Positions 8,571-16,562 of a stretch of DNA of 64,000 bases are shown one piece after another (position 1 is the stretch's first letter; each line of letters starts with the position of its first letter). The DNA is from Ardenticatenaceae bacterium (GTDB taxonomy: Bacteria; Chloroflexota; Anaerolineae; Promineifilales; Promineifilaceae): NCBI GenBank assembly GCA_020634455.1, contig JACKBQ010000001.1, positions 310,001-374,000 on the forward strand, written 5' to 3'. Made by a program: the position numbers and the translations under genes. The notes below the pieces were generated by a model. It ran no database searches. It worked only from the letters and a program-made list of their open reading frames with translations, and was not told the origin of the DNA.

Positions 8571-10220
8571 ATGGACAAAGACAAAATTCCCAAGGAGTTA
8601 CCGAAATTTGAAAAGCCAGTCTTGTTCCTGGCCGACACCGACGCAACGCAAGCGTACGTATTGGAGTCCAGTAAGCTGCCAGAGGTGCGCGGGGCCAGCC
8701 GCCTGCTGGATGCGCTAAACCTAAAAGTAGGCGATCTTATCGAAGAAGCGGGTGGGCACCTTATTTTTGCAGGCGGCGGTGGTGTGTTGGCGCTGGCAGA
8801 ACAAGACGCGGCTCCAAATTTAGTGCAGACTGTGGAAGAAATGTATCCGGCTAAAACAGGCATCGCCACCGTGTCGGCCACCTATCGCCCGTTGCCAGCC
8901 AATTGGCAGGAACAAAAGTTTGGCGATCTGGTTAGTTGGGCTAACCACAGCTTGCGCCGCCACAAAGAAAGCAAAACACCGCCGCCCTTCTTTGAGCGGA
9001 TGCCGTTCCAGGCGGTGTGTGAATCCTGCCATGTGCGTCCAGTGGATACCCATTTTCTGCGCGGCGATGCACCCCAGATGCTTTGCCAGCCGTGCCGGGT
9101 GAAGTGGGAAAACGGCCGTAAATATGATGAAACGTGGCGAGATTCTTCCTGGTACGGCCGTTTCTTTCAATGGTTGGAAGAGCATCCAGGAACTAAGTAC
9201 AAAGTTTCGCCAGCTATCGAAATCCCGCTCACCGTGGACGAAATCGGGCGGGCCAGCAAAACCCGCGAGGGATATATTGGTCTACTCTATCTGGATGGCG
9301 ACAGCATTGGGCAGCTGCTCTCTTCATTAAAAGAGATTGACGATTATCAGGCGTTGAGTCATCTGCTAACTGATACGACAGAAAATGTTGTCTTTCAAAC
9401 CCTGGCTGAGGCGTTGTCACCACAAAAAGTGAAAGCCAGCGAGCTAAGAGCTGAACTGGATAACAGATTCGGGAAAGATGAAGAGGTTGTGGTGCATCCC
9501 TTCGAGATTATCACCATTGGTGGGGATGATGTGTTGCTCATTGTGCCCGGCGACGTTGCCATTCCTATCGCCCAGAACATTGGCAGCCGTTTTAGCCTGC
9601 AAATTACGCCCCAAGTCAAGCATTTGCTGCCAGTAGGTCAAGAGGCAATTACCATGTCGGCGGGCGTGGTCATTGCCGATGACCACACGCCGCTGGCCAT
9701 GCTGGTGGAGCTGGCGACCGATTTACTCAAAAAAGGGGCCAAAACGGCTGGTGGCGCGCTCGATTTTCACGTCCTCAAATCGGTAGATATGGTGGACAAA
9801 AACATTGGCCATGTGCGTAAACAGTATCCTTACTATTTGAAAAATGCAGTTAAGGGGCAGCGTGGAGATTTGAAGCTGCTGGCACGGCCGTATCGTTACG
9901 ATCAAATTGAGCAGCTTTGGGAGGGATTGAAAATCCTCAAGACCAACAAATTTGCCAGCTCCCAAATGCAGCTGCTGGCTAAATCATTGCTAGATGGCCG
10001 TCGCCAAAGCACCCTCTTTTACCATTACCAGCATCAGCGTCACCAGGGAGACAAAAAAGCTTACGAGGCGCTGGAAGCATTGTTGCTCTCGCTGTACGGC
10101 GACAGCGCACGTGATCCGCTGCCGTGGCGGGTGGTGGAAGGAGAAGAATACAGCTTTCAGACCGCCCTTTGGGATATTGCCGAACTGTTCGATTTTGCCC
10201 CGGCAAAGGAGGCCTCATGA
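8571..10220 (+). CDS. cas10: Cas10, type III-D, HD-less, with intact GGDD
   Basis: 549 aa. The signature subunit of type III effector complexes, which makes cyclic oligoadenylates when target RNA is bound. The first palm domain begins directly at the N-terminus (VLFLADTDATQAYVLESSKL), so there is no HD nuclease domain; that is the described state of type III-D Cas10. A zinc-binding treble clef has C150, C153, C172 and C175. The second palm has DGDSIG at 242-247 and the catalytic GGDD at 317-320, so cyclase activity is expected but DNase activity is not. A strong AAGGAGG lies 7 bases before the ATG. The stop overlaps the next start (ATGA). Confidence 0.93.
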   Translation: MDKDKIPKELPKFEKPVLFLADTDATQAYVLESSKLPEVRGASRLLDALNLKVGDLIEEAGGHLIFAGGGGVLALAEQDAAPNLVQTVEEMYPAKTGIATVSATYRPLPANWQEQKFGDLVSWANHSLRRHKESKTPPPFFERMPFQAVCESCHVRPVDTHFLRGDAPQMLCQPCRVKWENGRKYDETWRDSSWYGRFFQWLEEHPGTKYKVSPAIEIPLTVDEIGRASKTREGYIGLLYLDGDSIGQLLSSLKEIDDYQALSHLLTDTTENVVFQTLAEALSPQKVKASELRAELDNRFGKDEEVVVHPFEIITIGGDDVLLIVPGDVAIPIAQNIGSRFSLQITPQVKHLLPVGQEAITMSAGVVIADDHTPLAMLVELATDLLKKGAKTAGGALDFHVLKSVDMVDKNIGHVRKQYPYYLKNAVKGQRGDLKLLARPYRYDQIEQLWEGLKILKTNKFASSQMQLLAKSLLDGRRQSTLFYHYQHQRHQGDKKAYEALEALLLSLYGDSARDPLPWRVVEGEEYSFQTALWDIAELFDFAPAKEAS

Positions 10221-10894
10221 TCGAAATAAACTTGACGCTGACAGTGCGCAGTCCCCTCAATATCGGATCGGGCGCGCAGCAGGGCACGCTAGCCCAGCGC
10301 GGCATGCTCAAGGAGCGTGATGGCTGGCCGTTTGTGCCAGCTACCCTGCTGAAGGGGCGGCTGCGGCATTATGTAGAGCAGGTTGCCTCCACGCTATCAA
10401 ACGATGTTGTGCGCAACCCACATGACCTCACTATCATCAATTCAAATGATCCGGTGAGTGTTTTGTTTGGCACACCGTGGCAGCAAAGCTTGCTGATTTT
10501 TGAAGATTTATCGCTGACCGGGCCGCCTGCGCTGCTGCAATGGCGGCAAGAGGCTAACCGATCTAACCGCTTGCCACCGCGCTCTATGCAACGCACCAGC
10601 GTCTCGATTAACCGACAGCGGGGCGTGGCGGCGGACCAACGGCTGTTTAATACAGAACTACTGCTGCCGGGCACGCCGATGGCCTTTGGCGGCACCATTT
10701 GTGGGCAGCTTGAGTTGTGGCAGGCGGGCTTGATCGTGGCTGGCCTGCGCCTGATTCCGGCCTACGGCCGTTCCAAATCCGGTGGCCTGGGTTGGGTGTC
10801 GGTAGAAACAAAGGTGTGCAACGGTTCTGAAGAATGGACGGACGCGATGATGCTGGCTGCTTTGAAGGAGGTGTTCCGTGAAAAAACTGTCTGA
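10217..10894 (+). CDS. cas7: Cas7-like RAMP (Csm3-like), first of four
   Basis: 225 aa, starting at the ATG that overlaps the cas10 stop (AAGGAGG nearby) rather than at earlier in-frame starts inside cas10. The N-terminal RRM-like strand (INLTLTVRSPLNIGSG) and the motif FVPATLLKGRLR correspond to the usual PGSSLKGxxR of Csm3/Cas7 backbone subunits; GRSKSGGLGW near the C-terminus is the glycine-rich loop. The segment before the motif (QRGMLKERDGW) has no aspartate at the position where Csm3 carries its target-RNA-cleaving residue, so this copy may be structural only. The gene order cas10-cas7-csx10 is that of III-D loci. Confidence 0.85.
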   Translation: MIEINLTLTVRSPLNIGSGAQQGTLAQRGMLKERDGWPFVPATLLKGRLRHYVEQVASTLSNDVVRNPHDLTIINSNDPVSVLFGTPWQQSLLIFEDLSLTGPPALLQWRQEANRSNRLPPRSMQRTSVSINRQRGVAADQRLFNTELLLPGTPMAFGGTICGQLELWQAGLIVAGLRLIPAYGRSKSGGLGWVSVETKVCNGSEEWTDAMMLAALKEVFREKTV

Positions 10895-12194
10895 ACGAAC
10901 GGCTGTCTGGCTCAAAGTTACGCCACAAACACCGCTGTTGCTCACGGGGAAAACGGCCGTGAGCAACTTCCAGCAGTCACAAAGCCACATTTCTGGCGGC
11001 ACGTTGCGCGGCGCAATTGGCAGTAAACTGCTCAGGCAGTCGCGGCAAGCGTTTGAGGCTCTCTTCGCCGATGAGGAGCCATACTTTGGCAACGGCTATT
11101 ATGGCAATGGCAGTCCCATCTGGCCCTTTCCGCTCACCGCTCAAAGCTGCAAGCGGTACCCCGGTTTTGTAGATGAAAGTGGCGAAGAAAAGCATGGCGT
11201 CATTGATTTATTAGCGGACGATTTTGCTTACGATATGGTGAGCGACCCTATGCTTTTTGCAGATCTTTTGCCAATGAGTCGCGAGAGGTTGCAGTCGAAC
11301 ATAGGCGACTGGTTTATGATCGAACGCTTGGACATTCCTAAAGGGCTAAACCCTGAAAAATGCCCTGACAAGAAAGCCAAACCTGGCAGGTGTGCCATCT
11401 GTTGCAAGCCGCTTGCGCCCATCAATGGGACTTACTTTGCCGCAATCCCAAAGCCGTTCAACAGTGACAAAGTGCCGGTTGCCCGCAAAACACAGGTGGC
11501 CATTAATCGGGCGCGGGCGGTGGCTCAGCATGCGTTGCTTTACACCCAGGAGCGGCTAGATGTGGTGGATCAGGGCGCGTTTTATGCCCAGGTGAGTTTG
11601 CCCACAGACAAAGTTGCGGTGCTGGCGGCAGCAATTGAGGGTACGTTTTACATTGGACGGGGGCGGTCTAAGGGAAACGGCCGTATCGTCATCCAAATAA
11701 TTACCCCCCCGGAGTTCCCTTCAATAGCTGGGAGGCTGTATGATTTAAATAGCCGCCTCAAAGGTGCTTTCCAACCCTATGCTAAAGCCCAGCCAGACAA
11801 AGTTTCTGCCCAAATGCCAGGCACCTTTTTTAGCCTGACGTTGCGCTCACCAGCCATTTTGCATCACGCAGGACGGCCGTTGCGTGTTCCCACTAGCCAG
11901 ATGCTCAACCTGTCGCAGGCCACGCATATCCACCCCGTTCGCGCCTGGGCACGCCTGGACAACGTCAGCGGTTGGGATAGTGCCGCCCGACTTCCTCGTC
12001 GGCGGGAGCTGGCCGTTCGGGCTGGTTCCGTTTACCTCTTTTGGGCAGATGAAACGGTTGACCCAGTCCAGTTGCAAGCAGAATTAGAACGATTAGAGCT
12101 CAATGGCATTGGCGCGGCGCGAGAGCGTGGTTTTGGCCAGCTCACTGTCTGCGCCCCATTCCATTACGCCGATTTGGCAGGAGAAAACAAATGA
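10878..12194 (+). CDS. csx10: Csx10, Cas5-like RAMP of type III-D
   Basis: 438 aa with a GTG start preceded at 5 bases by AAGGAGGTG; it begins inside the preceding cas7. Two RAMP units are visible: the N-terminal SGGTLRGAIGSKLL region and YIGRGRSKGNGRI (about 267-279), then a second unit ending in GIGAARERGFGQL (about 415-427), the glycine-rich loop. A cysteine group C162, C172, C175 and C176 looks like a zinc site. Csx10 is the Cas5-group protein that defines subtype III-D and is expected to bind the 5' handle of the crRNA. The location directly after cas7 and before the small subunit fits the III-D order. Confidence 0.88.
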   Translation: MKKLSERTAVWLKVTPQTPLLLTGKTAVSNFQQSQSHISGGTLRGAIGSKLLRQSRQAFEALFADEEPYFGNGYYGNGSPIWPFPLTAQSCKRYPGFVDESGEEKHGVIDLLADDFAYDMVSDPMLFADLLPMSRERLQSNIGDWFMIERLDIPKGLNPEKCPDKKAKPGRCAICCKPLAPINGTYFAAIPKPFNSDKVPVARKTQVAINRARAVAQHALLYTQERLDVVDQGAFYAQVSLPTDKVAVLAAAIEGTFYIGRGRSKGNGRIVIQIITPPEFPSIAGRLYDLNSRLKGAFQPYAKAQPDKVSAQMPGTFFSLTLRSPAILHHAGRPLRVPTSQMLNLSQATHIHPVRAWARLDNVSGWDSAARLPRRRELAVRAGSVYLFWADETVDPVQLQAELERLELNGIGAARERGFGQLTVCAPFHYADLAGENK

Positions 12195-12649
12195 AAACAG
12201 CAGAAGCAGAATCCAACCAGGCCATCTTTTTGCAGCAACAAATTGATTTGTATACCGAAGAACTGGTCGAGATGGCCGATAAAACCTTGTCTGAAGCCCG
12301 TATGAAAAAAATCGTAAAAGATAGGAATGGTCTTAAGACGGCACAGCTCAACAATCTGCTGGGCGTGGCTCAAGAATCGCCCAGCGTGGCACCCATTCGT
12401 AACTGGGTGCATTTCCAGATGGGCCGGCGCGAAACAAGCCGCGCCTGGAGTGACTCTGGCTTTGGCGAAGATGTGCTGAACAACCTGAAAGAAATAAGTA
12501 AATTTGCCCAAGAGGCGGTTAAGGCAGCTTTTAAGGATGCGGATATTACCCCTACCAAAAAGGATTTGCGGGAAACTAATCTCAAAATGGTGCGGCTGTA
12601 CGCTGGCTACCTCAAACGGTGGTTTGTAGCCAGAGGAGGGCAGAATTGA
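12191..12649 (+). CDS. cas11: Cas11 / Csm2-like small subunit
   Basis: 152 aa, almost entirely helical and charged, with the downstream half (VLNNLKEISKFAQEAVKAAF, then MVRLYAGYLKRWFVARGG) similar in character to Csm2 small subunits of type III complexes. Small subunits line the target strand along the Cas7 filament. The start overlaps the csx10 stop by 4 bases and the stop overlaps the next cas7 start. The family call leans on position in the operon, size and helical content. Confidence 0.75.
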   Translation: MKTAEAESNQAIFLQQQIDLYTEELVEMADKTLSEARMKKIVKDRNGLKTAQLNNLLGVAQESPSVAPIRNWVHFQMGRRETSRAWSDSGFGEDVLNNLKEISKFAQEAVKAAFKDADITPTKKDLRETNLKMVRLYAGYLKRWFVARGGQN

Positions 12650-13530
12650 TGATAGTTGAACAGAACAAAGAATGGTCTCCCGATATGAGCCGCTTCACGG
12701 GGCGTTTTCATTACAGGGGAGTGCTCGTTTTTGAAAGCGCCCACCGCATCGGGGCGGAGCGGTCATTGGCGGTAGACGCGCCGGACACCCCAATTTTGCG
12801 TACGGTGGATGGACGGCCGTATCTTCCCGGCAGTTCCATCAAGGGAGCCTGGCGCGCTTACAGCGAAGCGATCATGCGTACCATCCAGGCGCAGCAGGGT
12901 CATGAACTTTTTGCGAACGATCCGTTGGTACAAGGCACAACCAACGCCCCTGGCCTGACGGATGAAAAGATTCGGCAGCTTAAAAAGACAGTAGATGAAA
13001 CAAAAATTGATGACGAGCTGCGAATGCAAAGCACCTGGGTTGAACGTGTTTTTGGCAATGGTGCTTTGGCTTCGAAATTGCTTATCAAGGATGCCATCAT
13101 TGACCCTGCCAGCTGGCTGCGTTCCGAAATTCGGGATGGCGTAGGCATTGACCGCGACAGTGGCCGCGCCGGGCACGGGTTGAAATACCAGTTTGAAGTG
13201 GTGCCTGCCGGAGCTAAATTCCCCTTTGAATTTATTGTTGAGAATCCGTCTGAGATGGAGCTGGGGTTGGTAATGCTGGGCGTGCATGCCTTTGAACGAG
13301 GTGACATCTTGCTGGGTGGTGCCAAATCACGTGGCCTGGGCTGGTGTCGCCTGGAATCCAACGGGTACCAGGATTGCCGTTACGTTGGTGATGAGAATTT
13401 GCTGGATTATTTGCTGGGTGACGATGCGGATATGGGCGTCGTGTCGGCCGAGATGGTGCAAAACTGGTTAAAAGCGCTCAAGGCTGCGATTGATATCGTG
13501 GCAGAGACGGGAGGAAAATCTGATGCATAA
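12649..13530 (+). CDS. cas7: Cas7-like RAMP, second copy, with candidate catalytic Asp
   Basis: 293 aa. I chose the ATG at 12649, which overlaps the cas11 stop and has GAGGAGGG about 9 bases upstream, over an earlier GTG in cas11. The motif YLPGSSIKGAWR at about 58-69 is the canonical RAMP signature, and GGAKSRGLGW the C-terminal glycine loop. Upstream of the motif is VDAPDTPILR (D43 and D46); an aspartate in this loop is the target-RNA-cleaving residue of Csm3, so this copy is a good candidate for an active ribonuclease site. It is part of the crRNA-binding backbone of the III-D complex. Confidence 0.88.
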   Translation: MIVEQNKEWSPDMSRFTGRFHYRGVLVFESAHRIGAERSLAVDAPDTPILRTVDGRPYLPGSSIKGAWRAYSEAIMRTIQAQQGHELFANDPLVQGTTNAPGLTDEKIRQLKKTVDETKIDDELRMQSTWVERVFGNGALASKLLIKDAIIDPASWLRSEIRDGVGIDRDSGRAGHGLKYQFEVVPAGAKFPFEFIVENPSEMELGLVMLGVHAFERGDILLGGAKSRGLGWCRLESNGYQDCRYVGDENLLDYLLGDDADMGVVSAEMVQNWLKALKAAIDIVAETGGKSDA

Positions 13531-14464
13531 ACGTCGCCTGAATGAATTTACTTTGCAGTTAACGATTGAACCGGATGGGCCCATTCTAATCAAGTCTGGC
13601 ACTGAGAGTGGGGCAGACCCGACGCTGCCCTCGATGAATTTTGTGCGTACGCGGCATCCCCGCAGTGGCGAACCGACGATCTATTTGCCCGGAGCGAGTC
13701 TGAAGGGCGTGGTTCGCAGCCACAGCGAACGCATTATTCGCACCGTTTTTGGTACTGATAATGAACGCATTTGCTGTGACCCGTTGAGCCGTGACAACAA
13801 TTGCAGTTCTCGCATTCGCAAAGCCAATATCAAAGAGACGGACGCACAGTACAAAGAGCTTTGCCTGGCGTGCCGCGTGTATGGCCATATGGAGCAGGCC
13901 AGCCATTTTGTGGCGGCAGATGCGTATCCAGACGAAGCGATTGACACACTGCCCGTGCGACACAATGTAGCTATCGATCGATTGTCTGGCGGGGTGGCTG
14001 TGGGGCCGTTTGATATGGAGGTGGCATTAGACGGCCGTTTCCAAACCACCATGCGCCTGCACAACTTTGAAACATGGCAAATTGGGCTGCTGGCGCTGGC
14101 GCTGCGCGACCTAAAAACGGGCCAGGTGCGGCTTGGTTTTGCCAAAAGTCGCGGGCTGGGTGCCGTACGGGTTACCTTCGACGCGCTGGAAATTGGGTAT
14201 CCGGGGCAGTTTGATGCCCAGGTGTATCCCTTTGGCAAGAAACTATTGGGCGTTGGCGCGCTGGCGCAGGATATGGTTACCGCGTATGGCTTCCAGCCGG
14301 GAGATGCATTGGATTACCCCACCCCAATCGAAGTGGAGGACGATTGGGGTCGGCAAAAGGTGAGCCTGCAAGGGGATGAGGCGATTACAGAGTTGTTCAA
14401 AACGGCCGTTTCTGCCTGGGCCAGCATTGATTTGCAGCAGACCCAAAAGGAGGCGGTCTCATGA
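13523..14464 (+). CDS. cas7: Cas7-like RAMP, third copy, with cysteine cluster
   Basis: 313 aa from the ATG at 13523 (GAGGAAAATCTG precedes it), which overlaps the end of the previous gene by 8 bases. YLPGASLKGVVRSHSERI is the RAMP signature and LGFAKSRGLGAVRV the glycine loop. An inserted segment with ICC, NNC and LCLAC cysteines (about residues 85-120) probably binds zinc, as in Csm5/Cmr6-like or III-D Cas7 subunits with insertions. There is an aspartate in GADPTLPSMNFVR, but its register to the catalytic position is uncertain. Its stop overlaps the start of the Csx19-like gene. Confidence 0.86.
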   Translation: MHKRRLNEFTLQLTIEPDGPILIKSGTESGADPTLPSMNFVRTRHPRSGEPTIYLPGASLKGVVRSHSERIIRTVFGTDNERICCDPLSRDNNCSSRIRKANIKETDAQYKELCLACRVYGHMEQASHFVAADAYPDEAIDTLPVRHNVAIDRLSGGVAVGPFDMEVALDGRFQTTMRLHNFETWQIGLLALALRDLKTGQVRLGFAKSRGLGAVRVTFDALEIGYPGQFDAQVYPFGKKLLGVGALAQDMVTAYGFQPGDALDYPTPIEVEDDWGRQKVSLQGDEAITELFKTAVSAWASIDLQQTQKEAVS

Positions 14465-15027
14465 GTGATCTAGCCATTAATCGCTTCACCGCCGATGGGG
14501 TGGACGGCGCTGCATTAACCGAGCTTGTGGACATGGGAAAATGGCGCTGGGCTTACGTGGAACGCCCCAGCGGCACTGAGCTAACCTGGTTCGCGGTGTT
14601 GGCAGACGAGAATGAACCGTGGCCCAGCTGGCACCACGCCCGCCTGTTCAACGAAACGGCCGAATTAGCCTGGTGGCAAGACTATGACGGCCGTTTCACC
14701 TGTCGCCTGTTAACCAGTGATCCACCAACCAGCCCGATGTGGCAGCCGGGTGGCCGCTACAAGCCACTCAATCTGACGGAAAAGCAATGGCAGCCAGAGG
14801 CAACGCTGCTGCACGGCCGTTGGAACGGCAAGACTGACCCGCCCACCTGGTCCGAACCGCGCGTGCCCCGCTACCTGGCATATCCGGTGCCAACGGATGC
14901 CGAATTGAAGACAGAAACGCGCGGTGTGCTGCACACAGCCGTTTATTGCGGCCAGGATGTGGGCGATGTGTTGACGCGCTACGTCTCTGTCGGTGTTTGG
15001 ACACCCACTGGCGGAGGTGCTTCATGA
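14461..15027 (+). CDS. Csx19-like (all1473-type) III-D accessory subunit
   Basis: 188 aa, rich in tryptophan and proline (WYVERP-like stretches, several W in the first 80 residues), with no recognised catalytic motif. Type III-D operons usually hold an uncharacterised gene homologous to all1473 of Nostoc, later named Csx19, between the third and fourth Cas7 genes. This gene has that exact position and about the right size. The assignment is from position and size, not from a recognised motif, so a profile search is needed to confirm it. ATGA overlaps on both sides show tight coupling. Confidence 0.55.
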   Translation: MSDLAINRFTADGVDGAALTELVDMGKWRWAYVERPSGTELTWFAVLADENEPWPSWHHARLFNETAELAWWQDYDGRFTCRLLTSDPPTSPMWQPGGRYKPLNLTEKQWQPEATLLHGRWNGKTDPPTWSEPRVPRYLAYPVPTDAELKTETRGVLHTAVYCGQDVGDVLTRYVSVGVWTPTGGGAS

Positions 15028-15950
15028 ATGAGGAAAATCCAAAATATTACCGATCCATCGAAATTGTGCCGAAACGGGAAACGGCCGTAAATTCCAAAGA
15101 AGCCCACTGGGTGTATGCTAAAGATCGGGTAAGTGGCCGGATTACGGGCGAATTTGTGGCTAAACAGCCGCTGCATGTCGGCACTGGGCAGCTGGTGCCG
15201 CCGCAGCGTTTGGGCATTCAGGATGCCGCGCCATTGGTCAAATCGTTTTACCGGGCAGATGAAACACTTACTGTGGCAGGCTCCTCCCTCAAAGGGGCCG
15301 TTCGTGGGCTGTTTGAGGCGATGACCTATTCGGCCGTAGCAAAAACTAAGGCGCGTTTGGACAGGCGTGACTTTGGTGAATCAACCTACAATGCACGTCG
15401 CCGCGAGAACAAAGGGGACCTGGACCCGGCTGGGCGACTATTTGGGGCGATGGGCTACCAGGGCCATCTGCGCTTTTTTGATTGCCCACTGGTGGAGGGA
15501 GAAACGGCCGTTCACGACATTCCGCCACAGTACCAGCCCAAGGGGGATGATGAAAACCGCCGTTACTATCCGCACGCCCTCAAGGACCACCGGCAAGGCA
15601 CGTGGCCGTTAGAAATCGTCAAGCCCGGCGGCCTCTTTCGCTTTGCCATCCAGTTTGACAATTGCAGCCAGATAGAGTTGGGCCTACTGCTGATTATTCT
15701 GGGCCAAACCGATCCGCCCATTTGCCTGAAGCTGGGGGCGGGTAAAAGTGCCGGATTGGGCGGTGTCCAGTTCCAGCATGTGCAGGTGATAGCCGTCGAT
15801 CCGGTCCAGGCGTACCAGACGTACGAGCCAGAAATGCAGCCAGTCAACATCGACGGCTGTGTCGCAGCTGCGCTCACTTCGCCTATGCTGCGGCCCGGTG
15901 ACCCTGTTGGACGGTTCCAGCAAGAGCTGGGCTGCCACCATCTGGAGTAA
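15024..15950 (+). CDS. cas7: Cas7-like RAMP, fourth copy
   Basis: 308 aa, starting at the ATG that overlaps the stop of the Csx19-like gene, with GGAGG 8 bases upstream. The motif VAGSSLKGAVRGLFEAM is the RAMP signature, and LKLGAGKSAGLGGV the glycine loop. IQDAAPLVK upstream of the motif places an aspartate at the position expected for target-RNA cleavage, so this may be a second active site. The C-terminal 50 residues after the glycine loop are longer than in a minimal Csm3. Confidence 0.86.
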   Translation: MNEENPKYYRSIEIVPKRETAVNSKEAHWVYAKDRVSGRITGEFVAKQPLHVGTGQLVPPQRLGIQDAAPLVKSFYRADETLTVAGSSLKGAVRGLFEAMTYSAVAKTKARLDRRDFGESTYNARRRENKGDLDPAGRLFGAMGYQGHLRFFDCPLVEGETAVHDIPPQYQPKGDDENRRYYPHALKDHRQGTWPLEIVKPGGLFRFAIQFDNCSQIELGLLLIILGQTDPPICLKLGAGKSAGLGGVQFQHVQVIAVDPVQAYQTYEPEMQPVNIDGCVAAALTSPMLRPGDPVGRFQQELGCHHLE

Positions 15951-15953
15951 GCA

Positions 15954-16469
15954 ATGAAACGACAAACATCCTATCCACGATTATGGAAGCCTGCCCACGT
16001 GCTGGCGGCCGAGCTGAGCCAGTGGGGAACCGACGCCAATTTGGTAAAAACGGCCGCTTCCTACATGAAACAGTATCCCGAAGCCAGCCTGGCGGAGTGG
16101 CTGGAGCGGCTGGTGCAGTTGGGCCAGCTTTTTTCTTCCAGCGACCAGACGGAGCGGTATCGGCAGCAGCTTAAAGCTGCCTGTGACCGACTGGCCGAAA
16201 GTTACCCCGCGCTTAAGTCTGGAGATGAGTGGGCCTGGGTGCTGGGTTGGGCGGCGCGGCTGATGCCGTACTATCAGGGAAATCGCAATGCCGCCGAGCG
16301 GATGTCGGCCGTGGGCCGTTTTGTGCCGCAGCCTGTTAAACCGTTCCAGCGGCCCAACGCACCTGTGGCCGATGAGTTACCCGAAGTACGTGAGGAAGTC
16401 AGTGATAAGGCAGAAGATTTGTTTGCCAAAATGCAGGCACGTTGGGCCAACAAAACAGACGATGATTAG
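15954..16469 (+). CDS. Unknown helical protein within the III-D operon
   Basis: 171 aa; I do not recognise it. It starts 3 bases after the preceding cas7 with GGAG upstream. The sequence is helical and rich in W, A and L up to about residue 110 (LAEWLERLVQLGQLF, then WAWVLGWAARLMPYY), followed by a proline-rich linker and an acidic C-terminal helix. It could be a second small subunit, or a III-D accessory or effector partner. It is clearly co-transcribed with the complex genes; a 93-base gap with an inverted repeat separates it from the CARF/cas6 pair. Confidence 0.7.
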   Translation: MKRQTSYPRLWKPAHVLAAELSQWGTDANLVKTAASYMKQYPEASLAEWLERLVQLGQLFSSSDQTERYRQQLKAACDRLAESYPALKSGDEWAWVLGWAARLMPYYQGNRNAAERMSAVGRFVPQPVKPFQRPNAPVADELPEVREEVSDKAEDLFAKMQARWANKTDDD

Positions 16470-16470
16470 T

Positions 16471-16539
16471 AGATTGGACCATTTTACAGGTAGTGGTTGG
16501 CTTTTAGACCATGTCGCTCGTGAAAAAATGGTCCAATCT
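16471..16539. repeat. Inverted repeat element AGATTGGACCA, copy 1
   Basis: Fifteen-base arms AGATTGGACCATTTT at 16471-16485 and the exact reverse complement at 16525-16539 enclose 39 bases. It starts 1 base after the stop of the 171-aa gene and ends 23 bases before the second CARF gene. A second element with nearly the same arms lies at 21786-21847 beyond array 3. It may be a mobile miniature element, a weak terminator or a processing site that separates effector gene expression from complex genes. Confidence 0.75.
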
Positions 16540-16562
16540 TGCGGTAAAAAGGAGCAAATAAC

